In this document: in pieces, positions 7,547 through 15,453 of the stretch
Numbering within the stretch: position 1 is the stretch's first letter
Layout: each line of letters begins with the position of its first letter
Source: a virus
DNA: 24,044 bases
Virus record (IMG/VR): IMGVR_UViG_3300042301_004526
Span: 1 to 24,044 of that record
Direction: 5' to 3' (one strand)
Position numbers and translations under genes: made by a program
Notes under the pieces: generated by a model
What the model was told of the DNA's origin: nothing
What the model saw: the letters and a program-made list of their open reading frames with translations, nothing else
The model's database searches: none

Positions 7547-9079
7547 ATGAAAAAAATACAAGAAAAAATTCAGAAACTTGAAAAACAAATAGTAAACGAA
7601 AAAGTTGAAACAGGAAAAAAAGTTTTAATTTCTGAAATGAAAAAAATTGGAATAGAGAAATTACCCTATTCTTACTCAGCCCTCAAAAACTTCATTGACC
7701 CAGAGACAATGAATGTTCACTACAACAAACACTATAAAGGTTATGTAGACAAATTAAACAACGCACTATCTAAGAAAAAACGAGGGGACTTAGACTTAGA
7801 AAAGATTATTAGAACAATTAGTCGTTTCGATAAAGATATAAGAAATAATGCCGGTGGAGCATTTAACCACGCATTGTTTTGGAATATGCTAACACCAACA
7901 CCACAAAGATTAACTGGTGAGTTATATAAAAAAATCACAAAACAATACGGAACTTTTACAAAATTCAAAAAAGAATTTGAAAAAATTGCCAAGGAAAGAT
8001 TCGGTTCAGGTTGGGTGTGGTTAGTCCTTACTTCAAGTAATACCTTGAAAATTATGACACTTCCAAATCAAGACAATCCGTTAATGAACGTAATTGAAAA
8101 TGGTGGATTTCCACTTTTAGGTTTGGACTTATGGGAACACGCATATTATCTGAAATACAAAAATAAAAGAGATGAATACATCACAAATTTTTGGGGTGTT
8201 GTAAATTGGGATTTCGTAACCAAAATGTACGAAATGAAAACCCAAACAAAATTAATGGAATCTCAAAAAATGAAACAAATTTTAAGTGAAGGTAAATCTG
8301 AAATGTGTTCATCAAAAGAAAATGAATTTTATAGAAACTTATTTAATACCGTTCCTGAAGTTAAATGGACTTATAGAGATGGTATTGATAGTATTTTGAG
8401 AGATGTTTTTAGTGAAAAATTTATTGAAAAACCTGAAAGAGACCAATTACCTGGTTTTTATGATTTAGAAGGAACTGGTAGGTCTGTAATTAATAAACTA
8501 AACACAAATTACACAGCATTTTGTATTTTATTACAAGACTTAAATGTCGTAATAAAGTCAAAAACAAATGAAGATATTATTAATTTTAAAGATAAAAATC
8601 CTTTTGCTCAAAAAATAGAAACAAAAAGATTTATCAATGCTTTAAATGATTATAAATTTAGAATATTCGATACTGAAAGTTCTACGTTCTTAAACTTAAT
8701 GAGAACACTTACCGAAAAAAATGATGCGGGAGCAAAAAGAGAAGAAATTACAGCTGCAATCTTAAAAAGATTTTTTGGTAATAAAGTTAACGTAACTTTG
8801 ATTGGTGAACCGGGTAGTAAAAAAGATGCTATAGGTGGTATTGATATTGAAATAACTAAAGATGGTAAAACATTAACAGGTCAAATAAAACCATATAGAG
8901 AAATGATACTTGATGATGACAAAATAACACTCAAAGGAACCGCAGCTGTAAGTGTATACAAAACTGATTTAATGATTTTTCAAAAAGGAAGAAGTGTTTT
9001 AATTTTTAATAAAAAACCAAAAATTGTTAATGGTAATTTTGTTTTTTCAACAGATTCATTAGTTTACAATATACAATAA
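7547..9079 (+). CDS. Mn-type superoxide dismutase fused to a PD-(D/E)XK nuclease-like domain
   Basis: Residues about 36-228 are a complete Fe/Mn superoxide dismutase, which converts superoxide to peroxide and oxygen. The metal ligands are all visible: H58 (MNVHYNKHYKGYV, with Y66 as the active-site tyrosine), H108 (NNAGGAFNHALFW), and D194 and H198 (GLDLWEHAYYLKYKNKRDEY). The paired Gly-Gly before NHALFW and Q175 in NQDNPL are the Mn-type combination rather than the Fe-type. Residues 1-35 are a Lys/Glu-rich helix. After a linker (KLMESQKMKQILSEGKS, 235-251) comes a 260-residue domain absent from ordinary dismutases. Its end has a restriction-endonuclease-like pattern: a helix with KREEITAAILKRFF, a strand with D433 (GGIDIEI), then Q446-I-K448 (TGQIKPY) and a further strand YKTDLMIF. 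The nuclease assignment is inference. The dismutase part is very secure. Confidence 0.88.
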   Translation: MKKIQEKIQKLEKQIVNEKVETGKKVLISEMKKIGIEKLPYSYSALKNFIDPETMNVHYNKHYKGYVDKLNNALSKKKRGDLDLEKIIRTISRFDKDIRNNAGGAFNHALFWNMLTPTPQRLTGELYKKITKQYGTFTKFKKEFEKIAKERFGSGWVWLVLTSSNTLKIMTLPNQDNPLMNVIENGGFPLLGLDLWEHAYYLKYKNKRDEYITNFWGVVNWDFVTKMYEMKTQTKLMESQKMKQILSEGKSEMCSSKENEFYRNLFNTVPEVKWTYRDGIDSILRDVFSEKFIEKPERDQLPGFYDLEGTGRSVINKLNTNYTAFCILLQDLNVVIKSKTNEDIINFKDKNPFAQKIETKRFINALNDYKFRIFDTESSTFLNLMRTLTEKNDAGAKREEITAAILKRFFGNKVNVTLIGEPGSKKDAIGGIDIEITKDGKTLTGQIKPYREMILDDDKITLKGTAAVSVYKTDLMIFQKGRSVLIFNKKPKIVNGNFVFSTDSLVYNIQ

Positions 9080-9091
9080 TAAATTAAAAGA

Positions 9092-9098
9092 TATTTAT
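9092..9098 (+). promoter_or_regulatory. TATTTAT element upstream of gp13-like gene
   Basis: The plus strand reads TTAAAAGATATTTATTTGAT, five bases before the ATG at 9104, inside a 24-base gap after the SOD fusion. The closeness to the start would give a leaderless message if this is a -10 element. Confidence 0.42.
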
Positions 9099-9103
9099 TT
9101 GAT

Positions 9104-10228
9104 ATGTCAGTAATACCAGAACCGGAAAGAAGTAAAATATACACACGAGTAAAGCACTTATTAGGTGCTCCAATTAGAAGTGTTGAAGTTGAAGATGAAA
9201 TGATGGATTCTTTAATGGAACTATCTATTCAAGATTATGAAGAATATATTTTACAATGGTTAATCGATAGTCAATGGGTTAACTTAGTAAATTTAAATAT
9301 GACGGAGAAATCTGTGGCGAACGCTTTGATTACTAAAACAATGGATTTTGAACAACAATTCAGTTATTCTTATTCTAAAATTGTTGGTTTACAAACCGTT
9401 GGTCCTTGGGTTCTAAAGAAAGACTATTTCATATTAAGTGCTAATACTCAAAACTATGAAATACCTGCAGGTAGAGAGGTTAACGAACTTTTATGGTTCA
9501 GTAATCAATCTTTTTCGGCATTTGGATTAGGTGGTATGGCTGGTGGTTTTGGTGGTGTCGGTTTAGGTGCCAATGAAGCAGGTTTTGCTCAAGCAGGTTA
9601 TCAAGGTTCTTATTTTATGATGTCAGGTTTTGATTACCTAATAAGAATGCAAGAAGCAAATATCTTGAATCGTATCTTAGGTGGTTCACTTACATATAGA
9701 ATTACAGGTTTACCTGATGGTAAAAGAAATGTATTCTTATACAATACTCCCGGTGGAAGATTTAACTGGAACCAATATAGTGATTACGTAGGTAAAGCCG
9801 TATGGTATTGGTATTATGATGTTGGTCCTGATAGTAGAGCAGATTGTTTAAAGAATAACCCAGATGTTATTAAATTACCTTCAGATGTTCCATTAGAAGA
9901 ACTTACTTGGTCGGACTTAAATGTTCCAGCTAAACAATGGGTTAGAAGATGGTTCACCGCATATGTTAAAGAAACATTAGCAAGAGTTAGGGGAAAATAT
10001 AGTGGTAATTTGAAAACACCTGATTCGGAAATAACAATGGATTATACAAGTCTTTTAACAGAAGCAAAAGATGAAAAGTCTAAGTTAATGGAAGAATTAA
10101 CAGGTGCTGAAGGTTGGTTAACAAGATTAAGACCTGAAAAAGTAATGGAGCGAGAAGCATTAATTGCTGAAAACTTAAATAAACAAATGAAATTTAGAGC
10201 AATGCCTCGACAAATATACGTAATATAA
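9104..10228 (+). CDS. Putative neck / head-completion protein (gp13-like), 374 aa
   Basis: The N-terminus has the plan of head-tail connector proteins: a short helix (SKIYTRVKHLLG), the junction APIRSVEVEDEMMDSLMELS and a helix ending IQDYEEYILQWL. This resembles the LGxPxxxVEVTDEQID pattern I recall for gp13-like neck proteins of T4-like phages. Next comes WVLKKDYFILSANTQNYEIP, which corresponds to the strand ahead of the central body. A glycine-rich loop (GLGGMAGGFGGVGLGANEAG, about 143-162) is inserted, and the C-terminus is rich in charged helices ending MPRQIYVI. The gene is separated from gp14- and gp15-like genes by the helicase and SOD genes and points the opposite way. It is followed after one base by the 111-residue gene. 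Structural role likely; the exact gp13 match is tentative. Confidence 0.5.
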   Translation: MSVIPEPERSKIYTRVKHLLGAPIRSVEVEDEMMDSLMELSIQDYEEYILQWLIDSQWVNLVNLNMTEKSVANALITKTMDFEQQFSYSYSKIVGLQTVGPWVLKKDYFILSANTQNYEIPAGREVNELLWFSNQSFSAFGLGGMAGGFGGVGLGANEAGFAQAGYQGSYFMMSGFDYLIRMQEANILNRILGGSLTYRITGLPDGKRNVFLYNTPGGRFNWNQYSDYVGKAVWYWYYDVGPDSRADCLKNNPDVIKLPSDVPLEELTWSDLNVPAKQWVRRWFTAYVKETLARVRGKYSGNLKTPDSEITMDYTSLLTEAKDEKSKLMEELTGAEGWLTRLRPEKVMEREALIAENLNKQMKFRAMPRQIYVI

Positions 10229-10229
10229 T

Positions 10230-10565
10230 ATGTCAATAATTAGAACAATACCATCTCAAAGATTAATCAACGGTGAAGTAATTAACACTTCAGAAGTATC
10301 TTTAGTATCAGAAAAAGAATACCAAACAAATGGTGAAGAATGTATCATTGTCAGAGGTGTTTCGGAATCAGTGGTGACACTTAATTCCAAAACAACTGAC
10401 CATATTGTTGTTAAAGCAATGACAATGATAACAATTAAACCTGATATCGGTAAAATCGACGAAGACTATGATGAAATCGTAATGGACCGATATGCTTGTG
10501 TTGAATTCAGATTCTGTGGTGGTAGTTGGTATATTTTAAGTAGTGACGGTCTGAAAAACTCCTAA
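10230..10565 (+). CDS. Small putative virion protein, 111 aa, function unknown
   Basis: I do not recognise this protein. It reads as a compact beta-rich fold with alternating hydrophobic strands (CIIVRGVSESVVTLNSKTTD, VVKAMTMITIKPDIG) and an aromatic end, CVEFRFCGGSWYILSSDG. Such small beta barrels are common among phage decoration and fibre-associated proteins, but this is only a resemblance. The ATG starts one base after the stop of the gp13-like gene, so it is translated with it. Its last 30 bases overlap the 3' end of the convergent DNA polymerase gene. Confidence 0.65.
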   Translation: MSIIRTIPSQRLINGEVINTSEVSLVSEKEYQTNGEECIIVRGVSESVVTLNSKTTDHIVVKAMTMITIKPDIGKIDEDYDEIVMDRYACVEFRFCGGSWYILSSDGLKNS

Positions 10566-13268
10566 CTTTTCTTCCCAACCTTCTTCAGCAAGTTCATACA
10601 TATAATCAGGACTAAGACCTCTTTTTTCCCAATAAGATAACTCATTGTCAGATGGTGTCATTACCTCTACCAAACTATCTTGGTCACCATCACCTAATGG
10701 ATAACCATTTATCAACTCACATTGTGCTGTTGTAAAAATACCTCTTTTTTCAGGTTCAGTCACGATTAAATCATTTCTAACTTCATCTTTAAAGACAACC
10801 AATAATGGTTCGATTCTTTTATTAAAAGTTGTTACCGCTCTTGCCGTATTATAATCACCAGTCAAATCAGGATTATCATCCAAAATATTTTTATCTAACA
10901 TATAACAATTAATTTGAACACCATCACCTTTTTTCTGAACATCACCATGAGATGATTTTAATCCGTTATTAACATACATAATAACATCACCCAAGTTTAC
11001 ATTAATACCTTCTTGAATAGCAAGTTCCATATGAGCCATTCTACTCATACTATTCCCCGCCTTTGTCTTAGTCGTTAATCTTTTCTTATATTCGTCAATA
11101 GAAAGTTTAACCCTCGCTCTTTGAGCAATCTTACTTAAAGGGATTTGTTTGTCATAAATCTTTTGTAAATATTCATAATAATATTCAACAAACTCTTTTC
11201 CCTTGCCTTCAAGTAATAATCTAACACCTACGTCCAAGAACTCCTCAATATAAAGTGGTAATTTTTTAGATTTAATACTATTACCGGTAAGTTTAATCTT
11301 ACCCTTATAATCCATAGTGGCGTAGTTTTTACGAGCTAAGTTAATACACGAAGGCCAAGTTCCATCACAATCAAGTGCCATTTCACCCTTCATAAACGTA
11401 TCGTTATATTCTGCAACATCTGCCTCAGGACCAGTAAATTCTTTACCCTCTTTTACCTTCCAATTAAGACCCCTACCGATATATGTCCTAACTTCCACAC
11501 CATCGGGTAATGAAAAGTTTACACCGTCCGTATCCATTACAAGTGGAGTATAACCACGGGACATAAAGAATTTTATCATCTGACGTAGGTATTGTCGTCC
11601 TGTACAGGTTATCTGCTCTCCCATATACATATCACCCCACGCAAACACTTGAGGAGCTGAGAGGGCCCCAAACATAGAGTTAATGAAAGTCTTAATCGGT
11701 AATTGTTTGTTTCCATATGATTCGGACTTCTTACGGTCAGTTTCATAAAACTTCTCGGCAAGTTGTTTATACTTAATACGAGTATCACGGAAATACTTTA
11801 ACATACCTTTCATTGCTCCTGTAACATCACACTCAGGAAACACATCGTGAACCAATTGAATTGACGGATATAGGGAACTAAAGTCGAGTTTTAATACATT
11901 CTTCGAATACCCAACCTTTAACAATCTTGATAATCCACCAACAAAATCAGTTTTACCTTGTTTGGCGGGGATGGCAATATTATGTTTATAAGACCAAGCA
12001 AGCATCAACATCTTCCATAATGTCGCAGTTCCCATTGTTGAAACTCTTTCATATGTTGTTGGAATCATCGCAGCAAGTAAGAACGAACCTTGATTAAATT
12101 CTTGGTCCACTTGTAGAGTTTCGTCCAAGTCATCGTCAAGATACATTTCAACTAACTTATCACCACCAATCTTTTTGTATACACCAGGAAATTTTGTATC
12201 TAAATTATCAAAAGTAGGATTGTTTGCTTTTTTATAATTACCGTTATTAACGTTCAACCAAAACTCATCTTTGTTCTTATAAAATGGTCCAATATCCAAG
12301 TGGTCAATATAAACTCGGTCAGGAGCTTCGGCATTAATAAATTTGGTAATATACTTCAAACCTGCAGATTTAATACTCGAATTGATTGCCTGTGCTCTAC
12401 GAACAGAGTGAATAATATCAATAACATTATAACCCCAAATTGAAGTCTGAACATATGTCTCAACCTCGTTTGCAAGTTTTAACATACCATCTTTTCTTGT
12501 GAATGAATGTTGGGGGTGTAATGATTTACAAATCTTTTTGGGGTCAATACCCAACAATCTACATCTTTCAAATATCCAATGCCAGTCGAAGTTTGCTGAG
12601 TTATAACCACCGATAATACTTGGTTTTAATTCGTTAATAACATTAAAGAATTCTATGATGGCACCCTTTTCTTGGTCTTCATCAATACATTCAATAACTC
12701 TATGATATCCTTTGTTTGTTTTAATTCCAATCATAAAAATCCTACCGTCTTTAGGTTCTAAAGAGGTAGTCTCTAAGTCGAATACGAGTCGGGTTACTTC
12801 GTCATAATTTTCAAAACCTTTGAATAATCTTTTTTCTTTTGAGATTAAATATTGTTCTACAGGTGGTAGAATCATTATCTTATCTTTTCCTTTTTCACCC
12901 CACGGGTCCAAATTACCATCTCTAAAAAATTGGATAAGTTCTCTATAACCTTTTAAAGATTTAACCATAAAGGTCAATCCTTTTTCCAATCTTTCATTTC
13001 CGTGGGTTTCCAATTTTTCAATCATAATCCCATACTTTGTCATAGCAGCCTTTTGAGCTTCTTTTGAATTACCATAAAAGTTAAGGTTTCTCAAATCACC
13101 AACCCAAGCAAATGGAATAAATGTATCCTTACGGATTTCTTTACCTTTACCAGGAATTTCTTTGATTTTGTAAATAGAATTGGATGCGTAGTCGAACTCG
13201 ATTGCGACTATAAATTCTTCGGGGTCGTTTCCATGTAGGAACGATTCAATTTCTTCAGTTGATATCAT
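10536..13268 (-). CDS. 43: Family B DNA polymerase (T4 gp43-like)
   Basis: This is the replicative polymerase with 3'-5' proofreading, 910 residues against 898 in T4 gp43. Exonuclease motifs are Exo I LVFDLETTSL (D164, E166), Exo II GGYNSANFDWHW (N226, D228) and Exo III YNVID (Y280, D284). Polymerase motifs are A LDFSSLYPSI (D462), B KTFINSMFG (K526, N530, G534) and C MDTDG (D579, D581). Motif C has DTDG where T4 has DTDS; both aspartates that bind metal are kept. All catalytic residues are present. The gene is transcribed leftwards, from a leader with a TATTTAT element and a small hairpin. Its 3' end overlaps the 111-residue gene by 30 bases, so the two convergent transcripts are complementary there. 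Confidence 0.96.
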   Translation of the reverse strand: MISTEEIESFLHGNDPEEFIVAIEFDYASNSIYKIKEIPGKGKEIRKDTFIPFAWVGDLRNLNFYGNSKEAQKAAMTKYGIMIEKLETHGNERLEKGLTFMVKSLKGYRELIQFFRDGNLDPWGEKGKDKIMILPPVEQYLISKEKRLFKGFENYDEVTRLVFDLETTSLEPKDGRIFMIGIKTNKGYHRVIECIDEDQEKGAIIEFFNVINELKPSIIGGYNSANFDWHWIFERCRLLGIDPKKICKSLHPQHSFTRKDGMLKLANEVETYVQTSIWGYNVIDIIHSVRRAQAINSSIKSAGLKYITKFINAEAPDRVYIDHLDIGPFYKNKDEFWLNVNNGNYKKANNPTFDNLDTKFPGVYKKIGGDKLVEMYLDDDLDETLQVDQEFNQGSFLLAAMIPTTYERVSTMGTATLWKMLMLAWSYKHNIAIPAKQGKTDFVGGLSRLLKVGYSKNVLKLDFSSLYPSIQLVHDVFPECDVTGAMKGMLKYFRDTRIKYKQLAEKFYETDRKKSESYGNKQLPIKTFINSMFGALSAPQVFAWGDMYMGEQITCTGRQYLRQMIKFFMSRGYTPLVMDTDGVNFSLPDGVEVRTYIGRGLNWKVKEGKEFTGPEADVAEYNDTFMKGEMALDCDGTWPSCINLARKNYATMDYKGKIKLTGNSIKSKKLPLYIEEFLDVGVRLLLEGKGKEFVEYYYEYLQKIYDKQIPLSKIAQRARVKLSIDEYKKRLTTKTKAGNSMSRMAHMELAIQEGINVNLGDVIMYVNNGLKSSHGDVQKKGDGVQINCYMLDKNILDDNPDLTGDYNTARAVTTFNKRIEPLLVVFKDEVRNDLIVTEPEKRGIFTTAQCELINGYPLGDGDQDSLVEVMTPSDNELSYWEKRGLSPDYMYELAEEGWEEKLGVFQTVTT

Positions 13269-13293
13269 AATATTATAACGGTGGTTTATTAGC

Positions 13294-13310
13294 TTTCACT
13301 CACGGTGAAA
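13294..13310 (-). promoter_or_regulatory. Leader hairpin upstream of DNA polymerase (candidate translational operator)
   Basis: In the leader RNA the sequence TTTCAC-CGTGA-GTGAAA forms a perfect six-pair stem with a five-base loop. It ends 25 bases before the start codon. T4 gp43 is known to repress its own translation by binding a hairpin near its start; this hairpin is in a comparable place but does not overlap the start codon. Function is inferred. Confidence 0.35.
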
Positions 13311-13323
13311 TTTACCTTCGTTT

Positions 13324-13330
13324 ATAAATA
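13324..13330 (-). promoter_or_regulatory. TATTTAT element upstream of DNA polymerase
   Basis: The minus strand reads TTTAGTTATATTTATAAACG, with 55 bases to the ATG at 13268. It shares the 12 bases TATTTATAAACG with the copy ahead of the RHH-like gene. The long leader between it and the gene contains the hairpin at 13294-13310. Confidence 0.45.
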
Positions 13331-13355
13331 TAACTAAATTTTTGAATAAATCAAA

Positions 13356-13760
13356 CTAACAACAAGGAGATTTTGAAATAAAACTATCTTGAACATTAAT
13401 GTATAATTCTTCCCTGATTGGTAAAATTAATGTCCCGATTTCAACTGATTGATTGGCACAAGGTTTATCAGATTGAATTAAAAATTGTCCCTGATATCTT
13501 CCCGGTGTGTTTGTATCTCTTTCAGTAAATCTAAAATAAACATAATATTCGGTAGGAGCACCCTCAGGTAAATATAAAGATGTTATACCACATTGACCCG
13601 AAACAATCTTTGGAATACCTGTTTCAACATCAATCATCGTGAAATAGATTGTTGAACATTCTAAAGTTTCCATTAATTGTTGATAACCTGACCTTCCGTC
13701 TTGAACAACTTGCATTTTCAATAACGGTAATGTCGCATTCTTTTTGATAAAAAATTCCAT
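13356..13760 (-). CDS. Small structural protein with BppU-like N-terminal fold, 134 aa
   Basis: The sequence follows the pattern of the N-terminal domain of baseplate upper proteins (BppU): IKKNATLPLLKMQVVQDGRS, a strand STIYFTMIDVETG, then a strand YYVYFRFTERDTNTPGRYQG followed by QFLI. The DTxxPGxYxxxF motif is the clearest mark of this fold, which in lactococcal and related phages anchors receptor-binding proteins on the baseplate. The end is ISKSPCC, with two terminal cysteines. The protein is short, so it may be only the anchoring domain or a small fibre-associated protein. It follows the last glycan-island gene by 16 bases in the same direction but has its own TATTTAT element. Function is inferred from pattern. 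Confidence 0.6.
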   Translation of the reverse strand: MEFFIKKNATLPLLKMQVVQDGRSGYQQLMETLECSTIYFTMIDVETGIPKIVSGQCGITSLYLPEGAPTEYYVYFRFTERDTNTPGRYQGQFLIQSDKPCANQSVEIGTLILPIREELYINVQDSFISKSPCC

Positions 13761-13764
13761 AACA

Positions 13765-13771
13765 ATAAATA
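13765..13771 (-). promoter_or_regulatory. TATTTAT element upstream of BppU-like gene
   Basis: The minus strand reads CATAACAATATATTTATTG, four bases before the ATG at 13760 and within the 16-base gap after the glycan operon. It suggests the structural gene is expressed separately from the island. Confidence 0.42.
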
Positions 13772-13776
13772 TATTG

Positions 13777-15453
13777 TTATGACTCTTTTCTTAGCCCTCT
13801 TTCGTAATGTTCAAATCTATCGTGTTCGGTCGGTGTCATAAGTAATAAACCAGGATATAAATTACCCTCTTTAACCAACTGATACATATGACTCATCCAA
13901 GTTTGCTCGAATGGATGCCCCCAAGTTGTATCTAAAAACATTTTTTGATTACCTGTTCTGGTTACAATCTGAGGCCAATTACAATAATAAACGTCACCCG
14001 TGACATAAGGAATTCCTTGAAATGTTCTTACAGAATCATATAATGCCTTTGGAGCGTTGGGGTCTAATCCTTGTTGAGGTAGTCTATTCTTACCTGGCCA
14101 ATATTTTTCTCTAATATGTTGTGGTACATTATACCAAGCCCATTGAGTTCCATTATCACCAAAAAATTCACTAAAATTAAGTTTAAGAAAATCAAAATTT
14201 TCTTTCTTAACAATCTGTAATGTTTTTGAATATAAATTTGGAACATATCTATTAAATCCGTTTCTACATACTTTACCTTCGTTTGGATAAAAGAACATAT
14301 CATCTTCAAAAAACAAATAAAAATCTAAATCTGTTTCATTTTGAAAATGTTCTGCAATCCATTGACGACCACCACAAATACCTAAATTATCTTTTTTAAT
14401 GTGTTCAAAACCATACTCTTCACAAATTACCGAGTATTCCTCGGTAGTTGACAAATCACTTGAATTATCTAATAAAAACTTTTTTGTCTTATATATGTAA
14501 TCTTTATCGTAGGCAATCATAGAATCAATTAGTGTCCTAAATTGATTCGGACTATTAAATGTTATTACATATAAACCAACTTTATTTATATCCAAATTAT
14601 TTTCACTTTTATGAATATTTTCAGACTTAAGTTTAAGTTCGTCGTTCTTTAAATTTTCAAAAAATTTACCAATCAATCCATTTGAATCAATTTCAAAATA
14701 ATCAATAATGTCAGAATGTTTATAACACATAATACTGAATATAGATTCTTCAGTACCCATAAGACCTTCATTTAATGTAGATTGTAATAAATTATAATAA
14801 ATTCCGTTAATGTCACCTATTGTGTGTTTTGGTCCACCAAAAAAACCACCACGAGCAACTTTATTAACTTTGTCACCCGCAATATCATTTAACCTATTAT
14901 ATTCAAATCCGTGAATTTCAGTTTCAGCGTCATACGGGAAACAAACAAATGAAAATTTTGAAATGTATTTTGATAATTTATCTAAAACTTTATCGTGAGT
15001 AAAATATCCCGAATGAACCGTATTTGTTAAACCACCATCAATCCAAAACATATATTCCGAATTAAATTTATCCATAATCTTGGCATCATTTAATAGGAAA
15101 ACTTTAGACATAACAAGTGGATTATAGTTTTCCAATCTTGCTTGAGTTGACTCTCTTAACCACCCAGCTCGATTTAACCAATCTTCATTAGTTCTTATTT
15201 TTTGAATGTTTTTAAAAAATTCATTGTCTTGAAACCAAGATAATGGTCTACTAATAAATTGTGTATTTTCAGGACTTCGTCTTTCAAATACAAATTTTTC
15301 AAGTTCATCTTCACCAAAAATTATTAAATTTTCTTCAACTTTTAATAATTGTTCAAATTTATCTAAATAGTGTTGAAATGGTCTTGACCATCCTTCAGAT
15401 AAATCCCCCCTTCCGATATCCCAAATACCGGTTACTAATGTTATTTTATTCAT
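13777..15453 (-). CDS. HtrL/YibB-type protein fused to a GT-A glycosyltransferase, 558 aa
   Basis: Two domains are visible. Residues 1 to about 265 match the HtrL_YibB pattern (a GT-like family found in polysaccharide loci): LVTGIWDIGRGD near the start, the WIDGG motif at 137-141 and GGFFGG at 202-207. From about residue 288 a second domain starts with GLYVITFNSPNQFRTLIDSM and LLDNSSD, then an acidic metal site EDD at 383-385 (FYLFFEDDMFF), as in nucleotide-diphospho-sugar transferases. A charged linker (about 266-287) joins them. The fusion suggests two sequential transfer steps on one glycan (inference). Substrates cannot be told. It is the last gene of the glycan operon, and its ATG overlaps the stop of the next HtrL/YibB gene by eight bases. 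Confidence 0.78.
   Translation of the reverse strand: MNKITLVTGIWDIGRGDLSEGWSRPFQHYLDKFEQLLKVEENLIIFGEDELEKFVFERRSPENTQFISRPLSWFQDNEFFKNIQKIRTNEDWLNRAGWLRESTQARLENYNPLVMSKVFLLNDAKIMDKFNSEYMFWIDGGLTNTVHSGYFTHDKVLDKLSKYISKFSFVCFPYDAETEIHGFEYNRLNDIAGDKVNKVARGGFFGGPKHTIGDINGIYYNLLQSTLNEGLMGTEESIFSIMCYKHSDIIDYFEIDSNGLIGKFFENLKNDELKLKSENIHKSENNLDINKVGLYVITFNSPNQFRTLIDSMIAYDKDYIYKTKKFLLDNSSDLSTTEEYSVICEEYGFEHIKKDNLGICGGRQWIAEHFQNETDLDFYLFFEDDMFFYPNEGKVCRNGFNRYVPNLYSKTLQIVKKENFDFLKLNFSEFFGDNGTQWAWYNVPQHIREKYWPGKNRLPQQGLDPNAPKALYDSVRTFQGIPYVTGDVYYCNWPQIVTRTGNQKMFLDTTWGHPFEQTWMSHMYQLVKEGNLYPGLLLMTPTEHDRFEHYERGLRKES

Noticed and set aside
7741-7992. Antisense open frame over the superoxide dismutase domain
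   Set aside because: The plus-strand frame carries all metal ligands of the dismutase; the antisense frame has no recognisable content.
14064-14309. Open frame on the minus strand inside the HtrL/YibB-GT fusion gene
   Set aside because: It is in another frame of a well-supported gene and has no motif.
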